Shown here: one piece after another, positions 35,374-43,656 of the stretch
How positions within the stretch are numbered: position 1 is the stretch's first letter
How the letters are laid out: each line of letters begins with the position of its first letter
Source of the DNA: Alistipes sp.
GTDB lineage: Bacteria > Bacteroidota > Bacteroidia > Bacteroidales > Rikenellaceae
Assembly (NCBI GenBank): GCA_020026415.1
Contig: JAHHQL010000012.1
Span: forward strand, 1-64,000
Reading direction: 5' to 3'
DNA: 64,000 nucleotides
Notes under the pieces: generated by a model
Database searches by the model: none
Told to the model about the DNA's origin: nothing
The model's input: only the letters and a program-made list of their open reading frames with translations
Position numbers and translations under genes: made by a program

Positions 35374-36459
35374 TTATTCGCGGATGTCATATACCGTTTT
35401 CGAACAGCCGGCATTGACCACCGACGATTCGGGTTGGCCGATGTAACGGCCTTTGCGACCCAAGTATTTGGCCGAAGGATCATATTCGATACCCATTTTG
35501 TCGAGCAGGGGTTCGACATTGACCTGATGCATCTGCATGCCCAATTCCCACGGATCGTACCCCAAGACCAGACCCGCCATCTCTTCGTAGGTGAGGACGG
35601 GAATGCCCTGTCCGTTCTGCCCGTAGGTCGTTCCCTCCATCTCGGCGATGGCGTACTGCCATTTGTCGAGGAACATCGTGCAGCCCGGACAGTTGGCCAC
35701 GATGAAATCGGGTTTGTAGGGTGCCATGCTTTCGAGTTTTTTCTGCGAGTTGGCGATCGAATAACCGCGGTTGGCCTGCACCAAGTAGTTGCGGAAGCCG
35801 AAACCGCAGCAGTGGCGGCGTTCGGGATAGTCGATGCACTCGCCGCCCCACGATTCGATCATGCCCGCCAGAACATAGGGAAATTCCGATCCGCCGACAC
35901 CCGCCTTGGGGAAAATCTTGGCGTAGTGGCATCCGATATGTTCCACCACACGCAGGGGTTCGCCCGTCGATACGTTCACGAGGCGATGTTTGGCTTTGGC
36001 GGCGATTTCGTCGCGGAAGTGATACATCACGTCCGACGTGTGGGCAATGCTCCGGGGTTTGGCAAATTCACGTCCCGTGGCTTTGTAGAGGTTCTCGCGC
36101 GTGCGCTCCTCGGTTTCGGGAAATTCGTTCCATGTCGAGAGAATCTCGGTGTAGATGCCGAACGAGGTGATGCACGATGTGGTGAAATTCTCGTAACCCG
36201 CCTCGTTCATCAGCGCAAACTGACGCGCCACGACCGTCATCGTGGTCTCCAAGGGTACGACATCCGAGTGGTAGCCGATACCCGTGCAGGACGAGTGGCG
36301 CGGATCGTCCAAAAACTCCTTGCCGAGGTCGTTGTGCATGATGTCGAGGAAGGCCTTCTCACTGCCGGGGAAGAAATTCTGACGGATGCAGCTGCGTGCA
36401 TAGTAATAATGATCGTCGGCGATCTGCTTCTGATAATCTTTCCAGTTGTTTCCTCTCAT
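35374..36459 (-). CDS. HdrB-like CCG-domain protein
   Basis: 361 aa. The C-terminal CCG module is complete (IGCHYAK, HCCGFGF, NCPGCTMF), the ligand set of the noncubane [4Fe-4S] cluster of HdrB. The N-terminal module is degenerate: SSCTGIGYHSD is present but the expected CxxC reads SCITSF. In HdrB the two clusters cleave a disulfide, so loss of one suggests a different substrate or an electron-relay role (inferred). It follows hdrC by 2 bp. Confidence 0.87.
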   Translation of the reverse strand: MRGNNWKDYQKQIADDHYYYARSCIRQNFFPGSEKAFLDIMHNDLGKEFLDDPRHSSCTGIGYHSDVVPLETTMTVVARQFALMNEAGYENFTTSCITSFGIYTEILSTWNEFPETEERTRENLYKATGREFAKPRSIAHTSDVMYHFRDEIAAKAKHRLVNVSTGEPLRVVEHIGCHYAKIFPKAGVGGSEFPYVLAGMIESWGGECIDYPERRHCCGFGFRNYLVQANRGYSIANSQKKLESMAPYKPDFIVANCPGCTMFLDKWQYAIAEMEGTTYGQNGQGIPVLTYEEMAGLVLGYDPWELGMQMHQVNVEPLLDKMGIEYDPSAKYLGRKGRYIGQPESSVVNAGCSKTVYDIRE

Positions 36460-36461
36460 GG

Positions 36462-37160
36462 CTAATAGTGGTTGTTGCTGTTGGTCGTAAAGACATCCGT
36501 CATGTATTTGTCGTCGGCACCGTTCGGATAACCCATCTCGCGTGCCTTTTGATCGGAGAATTTTTCGATCGTGTCGAACATTTTCTGTCCGCCGCTCACT
36601 TCGAAGATGCGGTGCAGTTCGTCCATCGACTGCTGATCCATTTTACGCAGTGCACCCTGACCCTCCTTACGGTAGCAGGGCGAGAATTTGCCGAACACCT
36701 CTTCGTCGTTGTCGTAAATCCAACGCCAGACGGGACCCTGTTCGGGGTGAAGTTCGGGGGTGATGACTTTCGGGACGATGCAGTAACCCGTCTTGAGGAT
36801 GTTGTCGCCGACGGTACGTTTCAAGGCCAGTTGTTGGCGTCCCTTTTCGCTCTCGACAAAAAATCCGAGGCGTTGCGACAGCGTGCGCAGTGCCTGAATC
36901 ACATAACCCGGTGCATTCCCGCGCGGGCAACGCGGACGGCATGACATACACTCGCCGCAATACCAGATGGTGTCGCTCTTCAGGAGCCGTTCGATCGTTT
37001 CGTCGTCGCGCGTCTGCACGGCGCAGACAATCTGACGCGGATCGTAGTCGTAAAATTCGGCCGCGGGGCAGACGCCCGTGCAGATGCCGCAGTTCATGCA
37101 GGCATGCAGTCCCTCCTTCATACGTACATCCTCCATCAGCATGTCGAAATATTTTCCCAT
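36462..37160 (-). CDS. HdrC-like 4Fe-4S protein, first gene of the hdr unit
   Basis: 232 aa. Two cluster motifs, CMNCGICTGVCP (about residues 21-32) and CGECMSCRPRCPRG (about 69-82). The C-terminal 130 residues are not part of a typical HdrC and I do not recognise them. A TACCTTTG element (37194-37187, minus) lies 27 bp upstream, with TTTG at the short spacing of 16 nt. It heads a five-gene unit with gaps of 2, 13, -1 and 1 bp. Confidence 0.87.
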   Translation of the reverse strand: MGKYFDMLMEDVRMKEGLHACMNCGICTGVCPAAEFYDYDPRQIVCAVQTRDDETIERLLKSDTIWYCGECMSCRPRCPRGNAPGYVIQALRTLSQRLGFFVESEKGRQQLALKRTVGDNILKTGYCIVPKVITPELHPEQGPVWRWIYDNDEEVFGKFSPCYRKEGQGALRKMDQQSMDELHRIFEVSGGQKMFDTIEKFSDQKAREMGYPNGADDKYMTDVFTTNSNNHY

Positions 37161-37186
37161 AGTGCTCTTTGATCCTTTCTTCGTTG

Positions 37187-37194
37187 CAAAGGTA
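37187..37194 (-). promoter_or_regulatory. TAnnTTTG element of the hdr-like operon
   Basis: TACCTTTG on the minus strand. The nearest -33 candidate (TTTG, 37214-37211) is 16 nt away, shorter than the 19 nt of the strong promoters here, so expression may be weaker or activator-dependent. Confidence 0.5.
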
Positions 37195-37240
37195 CGGATA
37201 TAACGTGGGGCAAAGGGTGGTATAAATACCTAAATATGGG

Positions 37241-37286
37241 GAGGGGTCTTCCCGCAAGACTGCTTCAGTCTGTGGAAAGACCCCTC
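37241..37286. repeat. Long two-step inverted repeat downstream of folA
   Basis: GAGGGGTCTTCC (37241-37252) pairs with GGAAAGACCCCTC (37274-37286), with a bulge, and AGACTG/CAGTCT (37257-37271) forms an inner stem. It lacks a T run. It could act as a transcript end for folA or as an RNA-stabilising structure. Confidence 0.6.
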
Positions 37287-37316
37287 ATGGAAAGGATTTG
37301 TACCTGTTCGGAAGGA

Positions 37317-37799
37317 TTATTTGCGTTCGTACTCCTCGAATGCAAACGGATAGGGGTATTTTTCGCCTGAGGGGAACGCTTCGGAATGGAGCAGACGCCA
37401 CTCGTCCGTGTTCCATTCGGGAAAGCGGGTGTCTCCCTCGTAGGGATGTTCGACGCGCGTCAGATAAAAACGATCCGCAAGGGGCAGTGCTTCGGCGTAG
37501 ATCTGTGCACCGCCGATCACGAATACCTCCTCCTCTTCGGGGAAAAGGGCAAGGGCTTCTTCGAGGGAGTGTACCATCGTGCAACCCTCTATCTTGAGAT
37601 CCGTTTGGCGCGTGATGACCACATTGGTGCGTTTCGGCAGGGGACGACCCAGCGATTCGAAGGTCTTGCGCCCCATGATGACAGGGTGACCCGACGTGAG
37701 GCGTTTGAAGTTTTTGAGATCCTCGGAAATGTGCCAGATCAGCGCGTTCCGGTTGCCGATCACGCCGTTTTCGGCTACGGCGACAATGATGGAGAGCAT
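37317..37799 (-). CDS. folA: Dihydrofolate reductase
   Basis: DHFR (160 aa) reduces dihydrofolate with NADPH. Visible signatures are SIIVAVAENGVIGNRNALIW at the N-terminus, HPVIMGRKTFESLGRPLP, and FVIGGAQIYAEALP. A longer frame upstream overlaps thyA; ATG at 37799 (MLSIIVAV) is the family start. It lies 16 bp after thyA, a standard pairing since ThyA makes dihydrofolate. Confidence 0.97.
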   Translation of the reverse strand: MLSIIVAVAENGVIGNRNALIWHISEDLKNFKRLTSGHPVIMGRKTFESLGRPLPKRTNVVITRQTDLKIEGCTMVHSLEEALALFPEEEEVFVIGGAQIYAEALPLADRFYLTRVEHPYEGDTRFPEWNTDEWRLLHSEAFPSGEKYPYPFAFEEYERK

Positions 37800-37815
37800 A
37801 GCGTTAGTTTGGTTT

Positions 37816-38709
37816 TTAGAAGGACATAGGTGCTTTGATTGCAGGGTAGGGATCGTATCCCTCCATGCGGAAATCGTCATACGTAAAGTCGAAAATCGAC
37901 TTGCGGGCGGGGTTGAGGTGCATGGTGGGTAAGGGGCGGGGCGTACGCGAGAGTTGCTCCTTGACCTGCTCCATGTGATTCAGATAGAGGTGCGTGTCGC
38001 CGAGCGTATGGACAAAATCGCCGGGCTTGAGGTCGCATACCTGTGCCATCATCATCGTAAGAAGCGCATACGATGCAATGTTGAACGGTACGCCCAAAAA
38101 GGTATCGCAACTGCGCTGATAGAGCATACACGAGAGTCGCCCCTCCGCCACATAGAACTGGAACAGCACATGGCACGGGGGGAGTGCCATCTCGCCCACA
38201 TCCGCCACGTTCCATGCCGAAACGATGATGCGGCGCGATTCGGGGTTGTGGCGGATCAGATCCGCCGCCTGCCGGATCTGGTCGATCACGCGGCCGTCAC
38301 CCGCAGGCCACGAACGCCACTGGTAGCCGTAAACGTGGTTCAGGTCGCCGTAGCGGTAGCCCTCCATGGGACTTTCCGATCCCGCCCGATCCAGAAATTC
38401 GTCGCGCGAAACGGGCATAATACCCTCCTTCGTGCAACGCTCCGTATAGAAGCGGTAGGCATCGTTATCCCAGATATGCACGCCGTTTTCGACCAGATAG
38501 CGGATGTTCGTGTCACCCTTCAGAAACCACAGCAGTTCGTGGATGATGCCTTTCAAAAAGACTTTCTTGGTGGTCAGCAGCGGGAATCCGTCCTGAAGGT
38601 TGAAACGCATCTGATGACCGAAGACGCTCTTCGTGCCCGTACCCGTGCGGTCGCCGCGAACGACACCTTCCGTGGTGATGCGTTTTAAAAGATCAAGATA
38701 TTGTTGCAT
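37816..38709 (-). CDS. thyA: Thymidylate synthase
   Basis: ThyA (297 aa) makes dTMP from dUMP with methylene-tetrahydrofolate. The active-site Cys is in ALPPCHVLFQFYV, with RSCDTFLGVPFNIASYA and RTGTGTKSVFGHQMRFNL also conserved. It lies between lpxH and folA in a tight unit. Confidence 0.98.
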   Translation of the reverse strand: MQQYLDLLKRITTEGVVRGDRTGTGTKSVFGHQMRFNLQDGFPLLTTKKVFLKGIIHELLWFLKGDTNIRYLVENGVHIWDNDAYRFYTERCTKEGIMPVSRDEFLDRAGSESPMEGYRYGDLNHVYGYQWRSWPAGDGRVIDQIRQAADLIRHNPESRRIIVSAWNVADVGEMALPPCHVLFQFYVAEGRLSCMLYQRSCDTFLGVPFNIASYALLTMMMAQVCDLKPGDFVHTLGDTHLYLNHMEQVKEQLSRTPRPLPTMHLNPARKSIFDFTYDDFRMEGYDPYPAIKAPMSF

Positions 38710-38719
38710 GGTAATTGGC

Positions 38720-39487
38720 TTATTTCAGAGTCAGATCGCCCTTTGAATCGAGGACGGCATAACTTTCCTTTTGAGCCCAGCAGCCGAGGTGCACCACATG
38801 AAGCCCCTCCTCGCGGTAATCGCGCGGGCAGTGCATGTGACCGAAGACATAGTGGTCGATCTTCTCTTGGGGGTGTGCATCGCGGTAGTCGCGGGCGTAG
38901 CGGATCAGGGGTTCGGTCGATTTTTCGCCGTATTCGTGATGGCGGTTGCTGTGGGGATCGTTCGAGCGGCGGTCGTGTTTTCGGCGCGAGGAGTTGCTCC
39001 ACCAGCGTCCGAAGCGCATCGCAAGGTCGGGATGAACCAGCCACGAGAACAAAAAACGAAGCCACGACGAGCGGAATACCGTGTTCATGAATTTGAGCAT
39101 GGGCTTGCCGTCGATGTTCATGTTGTCGCCGTGGGCGACAAAGACGTTCGTCCCGTCGAACGAAAGCACGCACGGCGCGGTATGGATCTCCACGCCGCAC
39201 TCCGTGTGGAGGTAGTCGCGGATCCACATGTCGTGGTTGCCCGTAAAGAAGAGGATGCGCACACCGCGGTCGGTCAGCGAGGCGAGTTTTCCGAGCGTGC
39301 GGACAAAACCCTTGGGTACGACGCGGCGGTATTCGAACCAGAAGTCGAAGATGTCGCCGTCGAGCACGATCACATCGGCATCTCCGCCCACGCGGTCGAG
39401 CCACGCGACAAAACGGCGTTCGACCTCACGCTGTGAGTCCGAAACCGCCGATCCGAGGTGTACGTCCGATGCAAAGTAAACGGTCAT
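38720..39487 (-). CDS. lpxH: UDP-2,3-diacylglucosamine diphosphatase (LpxH-type)
   Basis: 255-aa calcineurin-like phosphoesterase. The metal ligands are visible as SDVHLG (D8, H10), DGDIFD, GNHD, HGDN and GHMH. It hydrolyses UDP-2,3-diacylglucosamine to lipid X, step 4 of lipid A synthesis, on the inner membrane. lpxC-fabZ and lpxA are 20 kb away. The gene is 10 bp upstream of thyA. Confidence 0.9.
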   Translation of the reverse strand: MTVYFASDVHLGSAVSDSQREVERRFVAWLDRVGGDADVIVLDGDIFDFWFEYRRVVPKGFVRTLGKLASLTDRGVRILFFTGNHDMWIRDYLHTECGVEIHTAPCVLSFDGTNVFVAHGDNMNIDGKPMLKFMNTVFRSSWLRFLFSWLVHPDLAMRFGRWWSNSSRRKHDRRSNDPHSNRHHEYGEKSTEPLIRYARDYRDAHPQEKIDHYVFGHMHCPRDYREEGLHVVHLGCWAQKESYAVLDSKGDLTLK

Positions 39488-39496
39488 GGCGCGGAA

Positions 39497-40639
39497 TTAT
39501 CGGGTCAGTTCCTTGAGGCGTTCGTCGAGGCTTCTGCCGTAGAGGTTTTTGCCGACCACGTCGCCCTCCTTGTTGATCAGGAAGTTGGCGGGAAGACTGC
39601 GGACGTTGTAGATGCCCATGGCCGACGAGCGTGTACCCTGAAGATCGCTCACCGAGATCCACGGCAGTTGCTGATCCTGCACGGCACTGATCCAGAGTGC
39701 TTTCTTGGTGTCGATCGCCACCTGATAGACCTCAAACGGGGTGGCTGCCGTATGGTATTTCTGATAGATTTCCTTCAGTTCGTTGTTCAGCACGTTGCTT
39801 GAGCCGAGTTCGGCCGACCAGAAGTCGAGCAGGATGACCTTGCCCTTGAGCGACGAGAGAGTGACCTTCTTGCCGAAGATGTCGTTGAGTTCCAGATCGG
39901 GGAAACCTGCCTCCGAGATGCGCGACTGGAGGTTCAGACGGGCATCCATACGCTCGATCTCGCCACGCAGCGATTGCAGGTAGGGCGATTCGGGGTATTT
40001 CTCCTGCAAGGCATCGGCCACCTCGCGGTAGTAGATCACATCGTTGTCGCCATTGACCAGAAAGCGGTCTCCCGGCAGACGCTGGTTCAGTGCATAAACG
40101 GCCGCCAGCGTACCCTTGTTGGCGATGATGAAACGCAACTGCTCGCGGCGGATGCGGTAGTATTCGGCGGTGTATTCCTTGCCCAGTGCTTTGTGTGCCT
40201 CGACGCTCAGATGCTCTTCGCCGTATTGCGTGGCGATTTTGCGCAGGTTCTGCGCTCCGATGATGAACGGCTGGTAGAAACGGCGCAGAAGTTCCGATTC
40301 CTCGGAATTTTCGACCGTATAGTTGCGCAGGATGTTGCCCACGGCGCAAACCTTCAGGTTGTCTCCGCGACCGATCAGAAGCGGAATGCGCTCCGTGTTG
40401 CAGACCAGATTGTAAAGCGACGGGGTCTGGGGGGCTTGTCCGATTTTCATGGAGTAGTTGCCCTCACAATCGAGTACGGCCGAATCGATCAGGGTCTGGG
40501 ACAGGGGTGTTACCTTTTCGAGATAGACTTTTTGCAACTCGGTACCGGCAAAACGTCCCGAAATCTTCATCGAAGAAGACCGGCATGAAGTAAAAACGAT
40601 GGCAGTCAGAAGTGCCAAGGCATAGGTTAGTCTGTTCAT
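39497..40639 (-). CDS. TlpA-like thioredoxin-fold lipoprotein without redox cysteines
   Basis: 380 aa. The lipobox (LTAIVFTSC, Cys-19) targets the envelope. The N-terminal half resembles the DUF4369 domain often found before Bacteroidetes TlpA domains (KISGRFAGTELQKVYLEKVT). The C-terminal half (about residue 245 on) is an AhpC/TSA/thioredoxin fold with KGKVILLDFWSAELGSSN and a cis-Pro loop RSLPANFLINKEG. The usual CxxC after FW is replaced by AELG, so no disulfide exchange is expected. Possibly a binding or scaffold role. Confidence 0.87.
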   Translation of the reverse strand: MNRLTYALALLTAIVFTSCRSSSMKISGRFAGTELQKVYLEKVTPLSQTLIDSAVLDCEGNYSMKIGQAPQTPSLYNLVCNTERIPLLIGRGDNLKVCAVGNILRNYTVENSEESELLRRFYQPFIIGAQNLRKIATQYGEEHLSVEAHKALGKEYTAEYYRIRREQLRFIIANKGTLAAVYALNQRLPGDRFLVNGDNDVIYYREVADALQEKYPESPYLQSLRGEIERMDARLNLQSRISEAGFPDLELNDIFGKKVTLSSLKGKVILLDFWSAELGSSNVLNNELKEIYQKYHTAATPFEVYQVAIDTKKALWISAVQDQQLPWISVSDLQGTRSSAMGIYNVRSLPANFLINKEGDVVGKNLYGRSLDERLKELTR

Positions 40640-40670
40640 TTATAAATCAAGATGTTTGTATTCCGAAAAA

Positions 40671-40702
40671 CAAATATATCAAAATCCTCGTAAATAGCCC
40701 AA
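40671..40702 (-). promoter_or_regulatory. Promoter of the lipoprotein-lpxH-thyA-folA unit
   Basis: Minus strand: TTG (40702-40700), 21 nt, then TATATTTG (40678-40671), 32 bp before the lipoprotein ATG. Confidence 0.7.
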
Positions 40703-40704
40703 TT

Positions 40705-41391
40705 TTATTTTGAAGAATTGCGGTTGTGCTGGGAATAGTTCTTTTGGAAATAGCGGTTGTTCGTGCCGCGCGACTTGTCGTGACGGGGAGATTGCGGACG
40801 CTGGAAATTTTTCGGGGTACGACCCGCGGGATGCGGTTTGTAGTCACTTCGGAGGTTATTGAGCGATTCTTCGTCGATACAAATGTTCCCATCGGACATT
40901 TTCTTGATGTCTTTGATGATGACCTCGTTGTTGGGATGTTCCTGATTGTATTCGAAACTCTTCGTGCGCATGTAGCGGGCAATGTTGCCGACGGTCTGCG
41001 CGAGACGGAGGGGGTGTTCCTCGTCCGAAAGCGAACGGAGCATACGCTCGATGTATTTGCCGTAGTGCTTGAAGGAGATCTTGTGCTGCGAATACTCCAT
41101 GTGGCGCGGGGCAACGGTCAGATCCTTGCGCGACGGACGCGGATAGGGAGAATCGACATCCAATTGGAAATCAGACATGATAAACAGGTGATCCCACAAT
41201 TTGTGGGTGAAGTCGGCCGTATCGCGGAGCAGCGGGTTGAGGTTGCCCATCACGGCAATTACGGCGCGAGCCTGACGGTTCCGGTCGCGGCGATCCTCGA
41301 TGGTCATCAGCGAATCGATCATCTCGTGGATGTGTCGGCCGTATTCGGGCAAATACAATTTGCGACGGGTGTAGTTATAATTTTTTTTCAT
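40705..41391 (-). CDS. DUF4290 family protein
   Basis: 228 aa, soluble, typical of Bacteroidetes. The N-terminal 180 residues are helical and conserved (KLYLPEYGRHIHEMIDSLM; LNPLLRDTADFTHKLWDHLF). The C-terminal 50 residues are basic, rich in Asn, Gln, Arg and Ser, and probably disordered (RGTNNRYFQKNYSQHNRNSS). The family has no assigned function; a nucleic-acid contact through the tail is possible but not shown. Confidence 0.85.
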   Translation of the reverse strand: MKKNYNYTRRKLYLPEYGRHIHEMIDSLMTIEDRRDRNRQARAVIAVMGNLNPLLRDTADFTHKLWDHLFIMSDFQLDVDSPYPRPSRKDLTVAPRHMEYSQHKISFKHYGKYIERMLRSLSDEEHPLRLAQTVGNIARYMRTKSFEYNQEHPNNEVIIKDIKKMSDGNICIDEESLNNLRSDYKPHPAGRTPKNFQRPQSPRHDKSRGTNNRYFQKNYSQHNRNSSK

Positions 41392-41533
41392 AGGGTTAGT
41401 GCGTATTTTAAGGCTCTTCGGTTCGAAATATGCAGCGTTTGGGTTGCCATGATAGATTTAAAGAGACTTTTTCAAAAAAGTTTTACAAACCACGACACAA
41501 ACCTCCAAAACGGCAGATTCTGTCGCTTGAAAG

Positions 41534-41564
41534 TTGTTTTAACAAAGGGAAATCAATATCTTTG
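41534..41564 (+). promoter_or_regulatory. Promoter of the NtrC-like gene
   Basis: TTG (41534-41536), 20 nt, then TATCTTTG (41557-41564). It gives about a 95-nt leader before the ATG. Confidence 0.78.
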
Positions 41565-41667
41565 ATCTCAAGTAACGCATCCCGAAGGGCGATTATTGCC
41601 CGAAAGATGAGTTATCTCGCTGGATTTGCTCCGACAAATGTATATAAAAAAACAACAAAAACAAGCC

Positions 41668-42810
41668 ATGCGAAAGGTTTTAATTTTCGAACATTCAAAA
41701 AGTATGCGGAATGTCTTGCGCGAGCGTTTGGAGTATGAGGGTTTTTCGGTCGAAACAACCGAAGACAGAGCGGTGGCGTTACGTTTGTGTGGCAAAAATT
41801 CCTTTGATGTGATGGTGGCTGAAGCCGAACTCGAACCGCATCCCGGTATTCCTTACATCATACTGGCTTCCAAAGGAACAATTGATTCGGCCGTGAAGGC
41901 CTTGAAAAGTGGAGCGAGCGATTATCTGACATGTCCGGTTGATATGAACCGGCTGTTGGAGGCCATTGACGATGCCTTCAAGAAGGAGTCGGATGGAAGG
42001 GCAGAAGCAGGGAAGGCCGTGCCTGCTCCAAAGACCGTTGTCCGACGTGTCTTGCCGACTGTCTGTCCGGAGATTGTGGGGCAGTCTCCGATCATCTGCG
42101 ATTTGCGGCATCAGATCGACAAAGTGGCACCCTGTGAGGCGCGTGTGCTCATCACCGGCGAAAGCGGGACGGGCAAAGAACTTGTGGTGCACCGGCTACA
42201 TGCCCGAAGCAACCGACGCAATGCGCCTCTTGTGGAGATCAATTGTGCGGCGATTCCGACCGAACTGATCGAAAGCGAACTGTTCGGTCATGAGAAAGGC
42301 GCGTTCACTTCGGCGATCAGGCAGCGCAAAGGCAAATTCGAGCAGGCCGACGGCGGAACGCTCTTCTTGGATGAAATCGGCGATATGTCGCTGTTGGCGC
42401 AGGCCAAGGTCTTGCGTACCTTGCAGGAGCGCAAGATCTGCCGTGTGGGTGGCGACAAGGACATTGCCGTGGATGTGAGGGTCGTGGCGGCGACCAACAA
42501 GGATCTGAAAAAGGAGATTGCCAAAGGAAATTTTCGTGAAGATCTTTATCATCGAATTGCCGTAATCGAATTGCATGTGCCTCCTTTGAGGGAGCATCCC
42601 GACGACATCCCGTTGTTGGCCGATTGGTTTATACATCAACTTTCCGCCGAGTATGGCACGCTTCCCAAGGAAATTGATCCCGATGCGATGGAGGCACTCA
42701 AAAAAATGGAATGGACGGGTAACGTGCGCGAATTACGCAACAACATCGAACGGTTGATGGTGCTTTCGGAGAAACGCATTACGTTGTACGACGTAAAAAA
42801 ATATTGTTAA
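41668..42810 (+). CDS. NtrC-family AAA+ protein with degenerate receiver and no HTH
   Basis: 380 aa. Residues 1 to about 105 are a receiver fold, but the phospho-acceptor position in FDVMVAEAEL is Glu instead of Asp, the acidic pocket is EH, and the conserved Lys of KP reads Cys (YLTCPVD). Residues about 135-360 are an intact sigma-54 interaction AAA+ domain: GESGTGKE, GAFTSA (variant of GAFTGA), GGTLFLDEIGDM, and an arginine-rich NVRELRNNIERL. The Fis-type DNA-binding domain is absent; the protein ends at VKKYC. It may activate sigma-54 polymerase from solution or act constitutively. ATG 41668 is chosen over 41626 to begin the receiver at MRKVLIFEHSK. Confidence 0.9.
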   Translation: MRKVLIFEHSKSMRNVLRERLEYEGFSVETTEDRAVALRLCGKNSFDVMVAEAELEPHPGIPYIILASKGTIDSAVKALKSGASDYLTCPVDMNRLLEAIDDAFKKESDGRAEAGKAVPAPKTVVRRVLPTVCPEIVGQSPIICDLRHQIDKVAPCEARVLITGESGTGKELVVHRLHARSNRRNAPLVEINCAAIPTELIESELFGHEKGAFTSAIRQRKGKFEQADGGTLFLDEIGDMSLLAQAKVLRTLQERKICRVGGDKDIAVDVRVVAATNKDLKKEIAKGNFREDLYHRIAVIELHVPPLREHPDDIPLLADWFIHQLSAEYGTLPKEIDPDAMEALKKMEWTGNVRELRNNIERLMVLSEKRITLYDVKKYC

Positions 42811-42836
42811 TCCGGCCTGAAACGATCAAAAATAAC

Positions 42837-42876
42837 AGACCTGCATCCCGAATGAGGAATGCAGGTCTTGTTTTTT
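42837..42876. terminator. Terminator after the NtrC-like gene
   Basis: AGACCTGCAT and ATGCAGGTCT pair with inner CC/GG and are followed by TTGTTTTTTT. The reverse strand also has a T-rich tail, so it may work both ways. Confidence 0.85.
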
Positions 42877-42952
42877 TGTGCGGGACGGAGCATTCTGCAC
42901 AATGATGCGCGGATCTCCGACCGCTTTCCCTTGTGCGGGAAAGATTCTCTTT

Positions 42953-43606
42953 TTAGAGCAACTCCAGCAACTGCTCGGCGCGGTCGATGATGTGGCAGGC
43001 TCCTGCCTCCTGTAACTCTTCGCGCGAGCGGAATCCCCACGAACAACCCACCGAGCGAAGTCCTGCGGCTGCGGCCGTCTGCATGTCGATGCCCGAATCA
43101 CCCACATAGAGCGTATCCTCGCGGCTTTCGCCACCCTTTTCGAGGATCTCAAGGGCAATCGAGGGATCGGGTTTCAACGGAATGTCGGGACGTTGTCCGA
43201 GTATGGCTACAAAAGGGATGTCGCCGAAGAACAGACGCACGAGTTTTTCGGTGCCTGCCTGAAATTTGTTCGAGGCAACGCCCGTCTTGATGCCGCGGCG
43301 CGTGAGTTCGCTAAGGAGTTCCCGTACGCCTTCGTAGGGACGGGTGTGGATGTCGATGTGGGCGGTGTAGTACTCGACGAAATCCTTGCGCACCTCCCGT
43401 ACAAATTCGGGCGTGCGGAGCGGTTCGGGAATGGCGCGCTCGACAAGGCGCAGGATGCCGTTGCCCACAAAGTGGCAGTACTCCTCGTAGGTGTGTTGCG
43501 GGAGGTTGTGACGCTCCAGTACGACGTTGCAGGCGGCGGCCAAGTCGCCGATCGTGTTGAGCAACGTGCCGTCCAAATCAAAAATAACCAGTTTGATGTT
43601 GTTCAT
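42953..43606 (-). CDS. gph: Phosphoglycolate-phosphatase-like HAD hydrolase
   Basis: 217 aa. HAD motif I FDLDGTLLNT near the N-terminus, motif II GVASNK, motif III Lys in LKPDPS, motif IV YVGDSGIDMQTA. A cap domain lies between motifs I and II. The likely substrate is 2-phosphoglycolate, but related small phosphates are possible. ATG 43606 (MNNIKLVIFDLDG) is used rather than a 64-codon longer frame that overlaps yidD. A terminator separates it from yidD. Confidence 0.87.
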   Translation of the reverse strand: MNNIKLVIFDLDGTLLNTIGDLAAACNVVLERHNLPQHTYEEYCHFVGNGILRLVERAIPEPLRTPEFVREVRKDFVEYYTAHIDIHTRPYEGVRELLSELTRRGIKTGVASNKFQAGTEKLVRLFFGDIPFVAILGQRPDIPLKPDPSIALEILEKGGESREDTLYVGDSGIDMQTAAAAGLRSVGCSWGFRSREELQEAGACHIIDRAEQLLELL

Positions 43607-43616
43607 GGTATATGGA

Positions 43617-43647
43617 AAATATAAGAATCCGACCCCGGTCGGATTCC
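43617..43647 (-). terminator. Terminator between yidD and gph
   Basis: GAATCCGACC and GGTCGGATTC form a perfect 10-bp stem (43625-43646) with a short loop, followed on the minus strand by TTATATTTT. Confidence 0.78.
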
Positions 43648-43656
43648 CTGTGTGAT

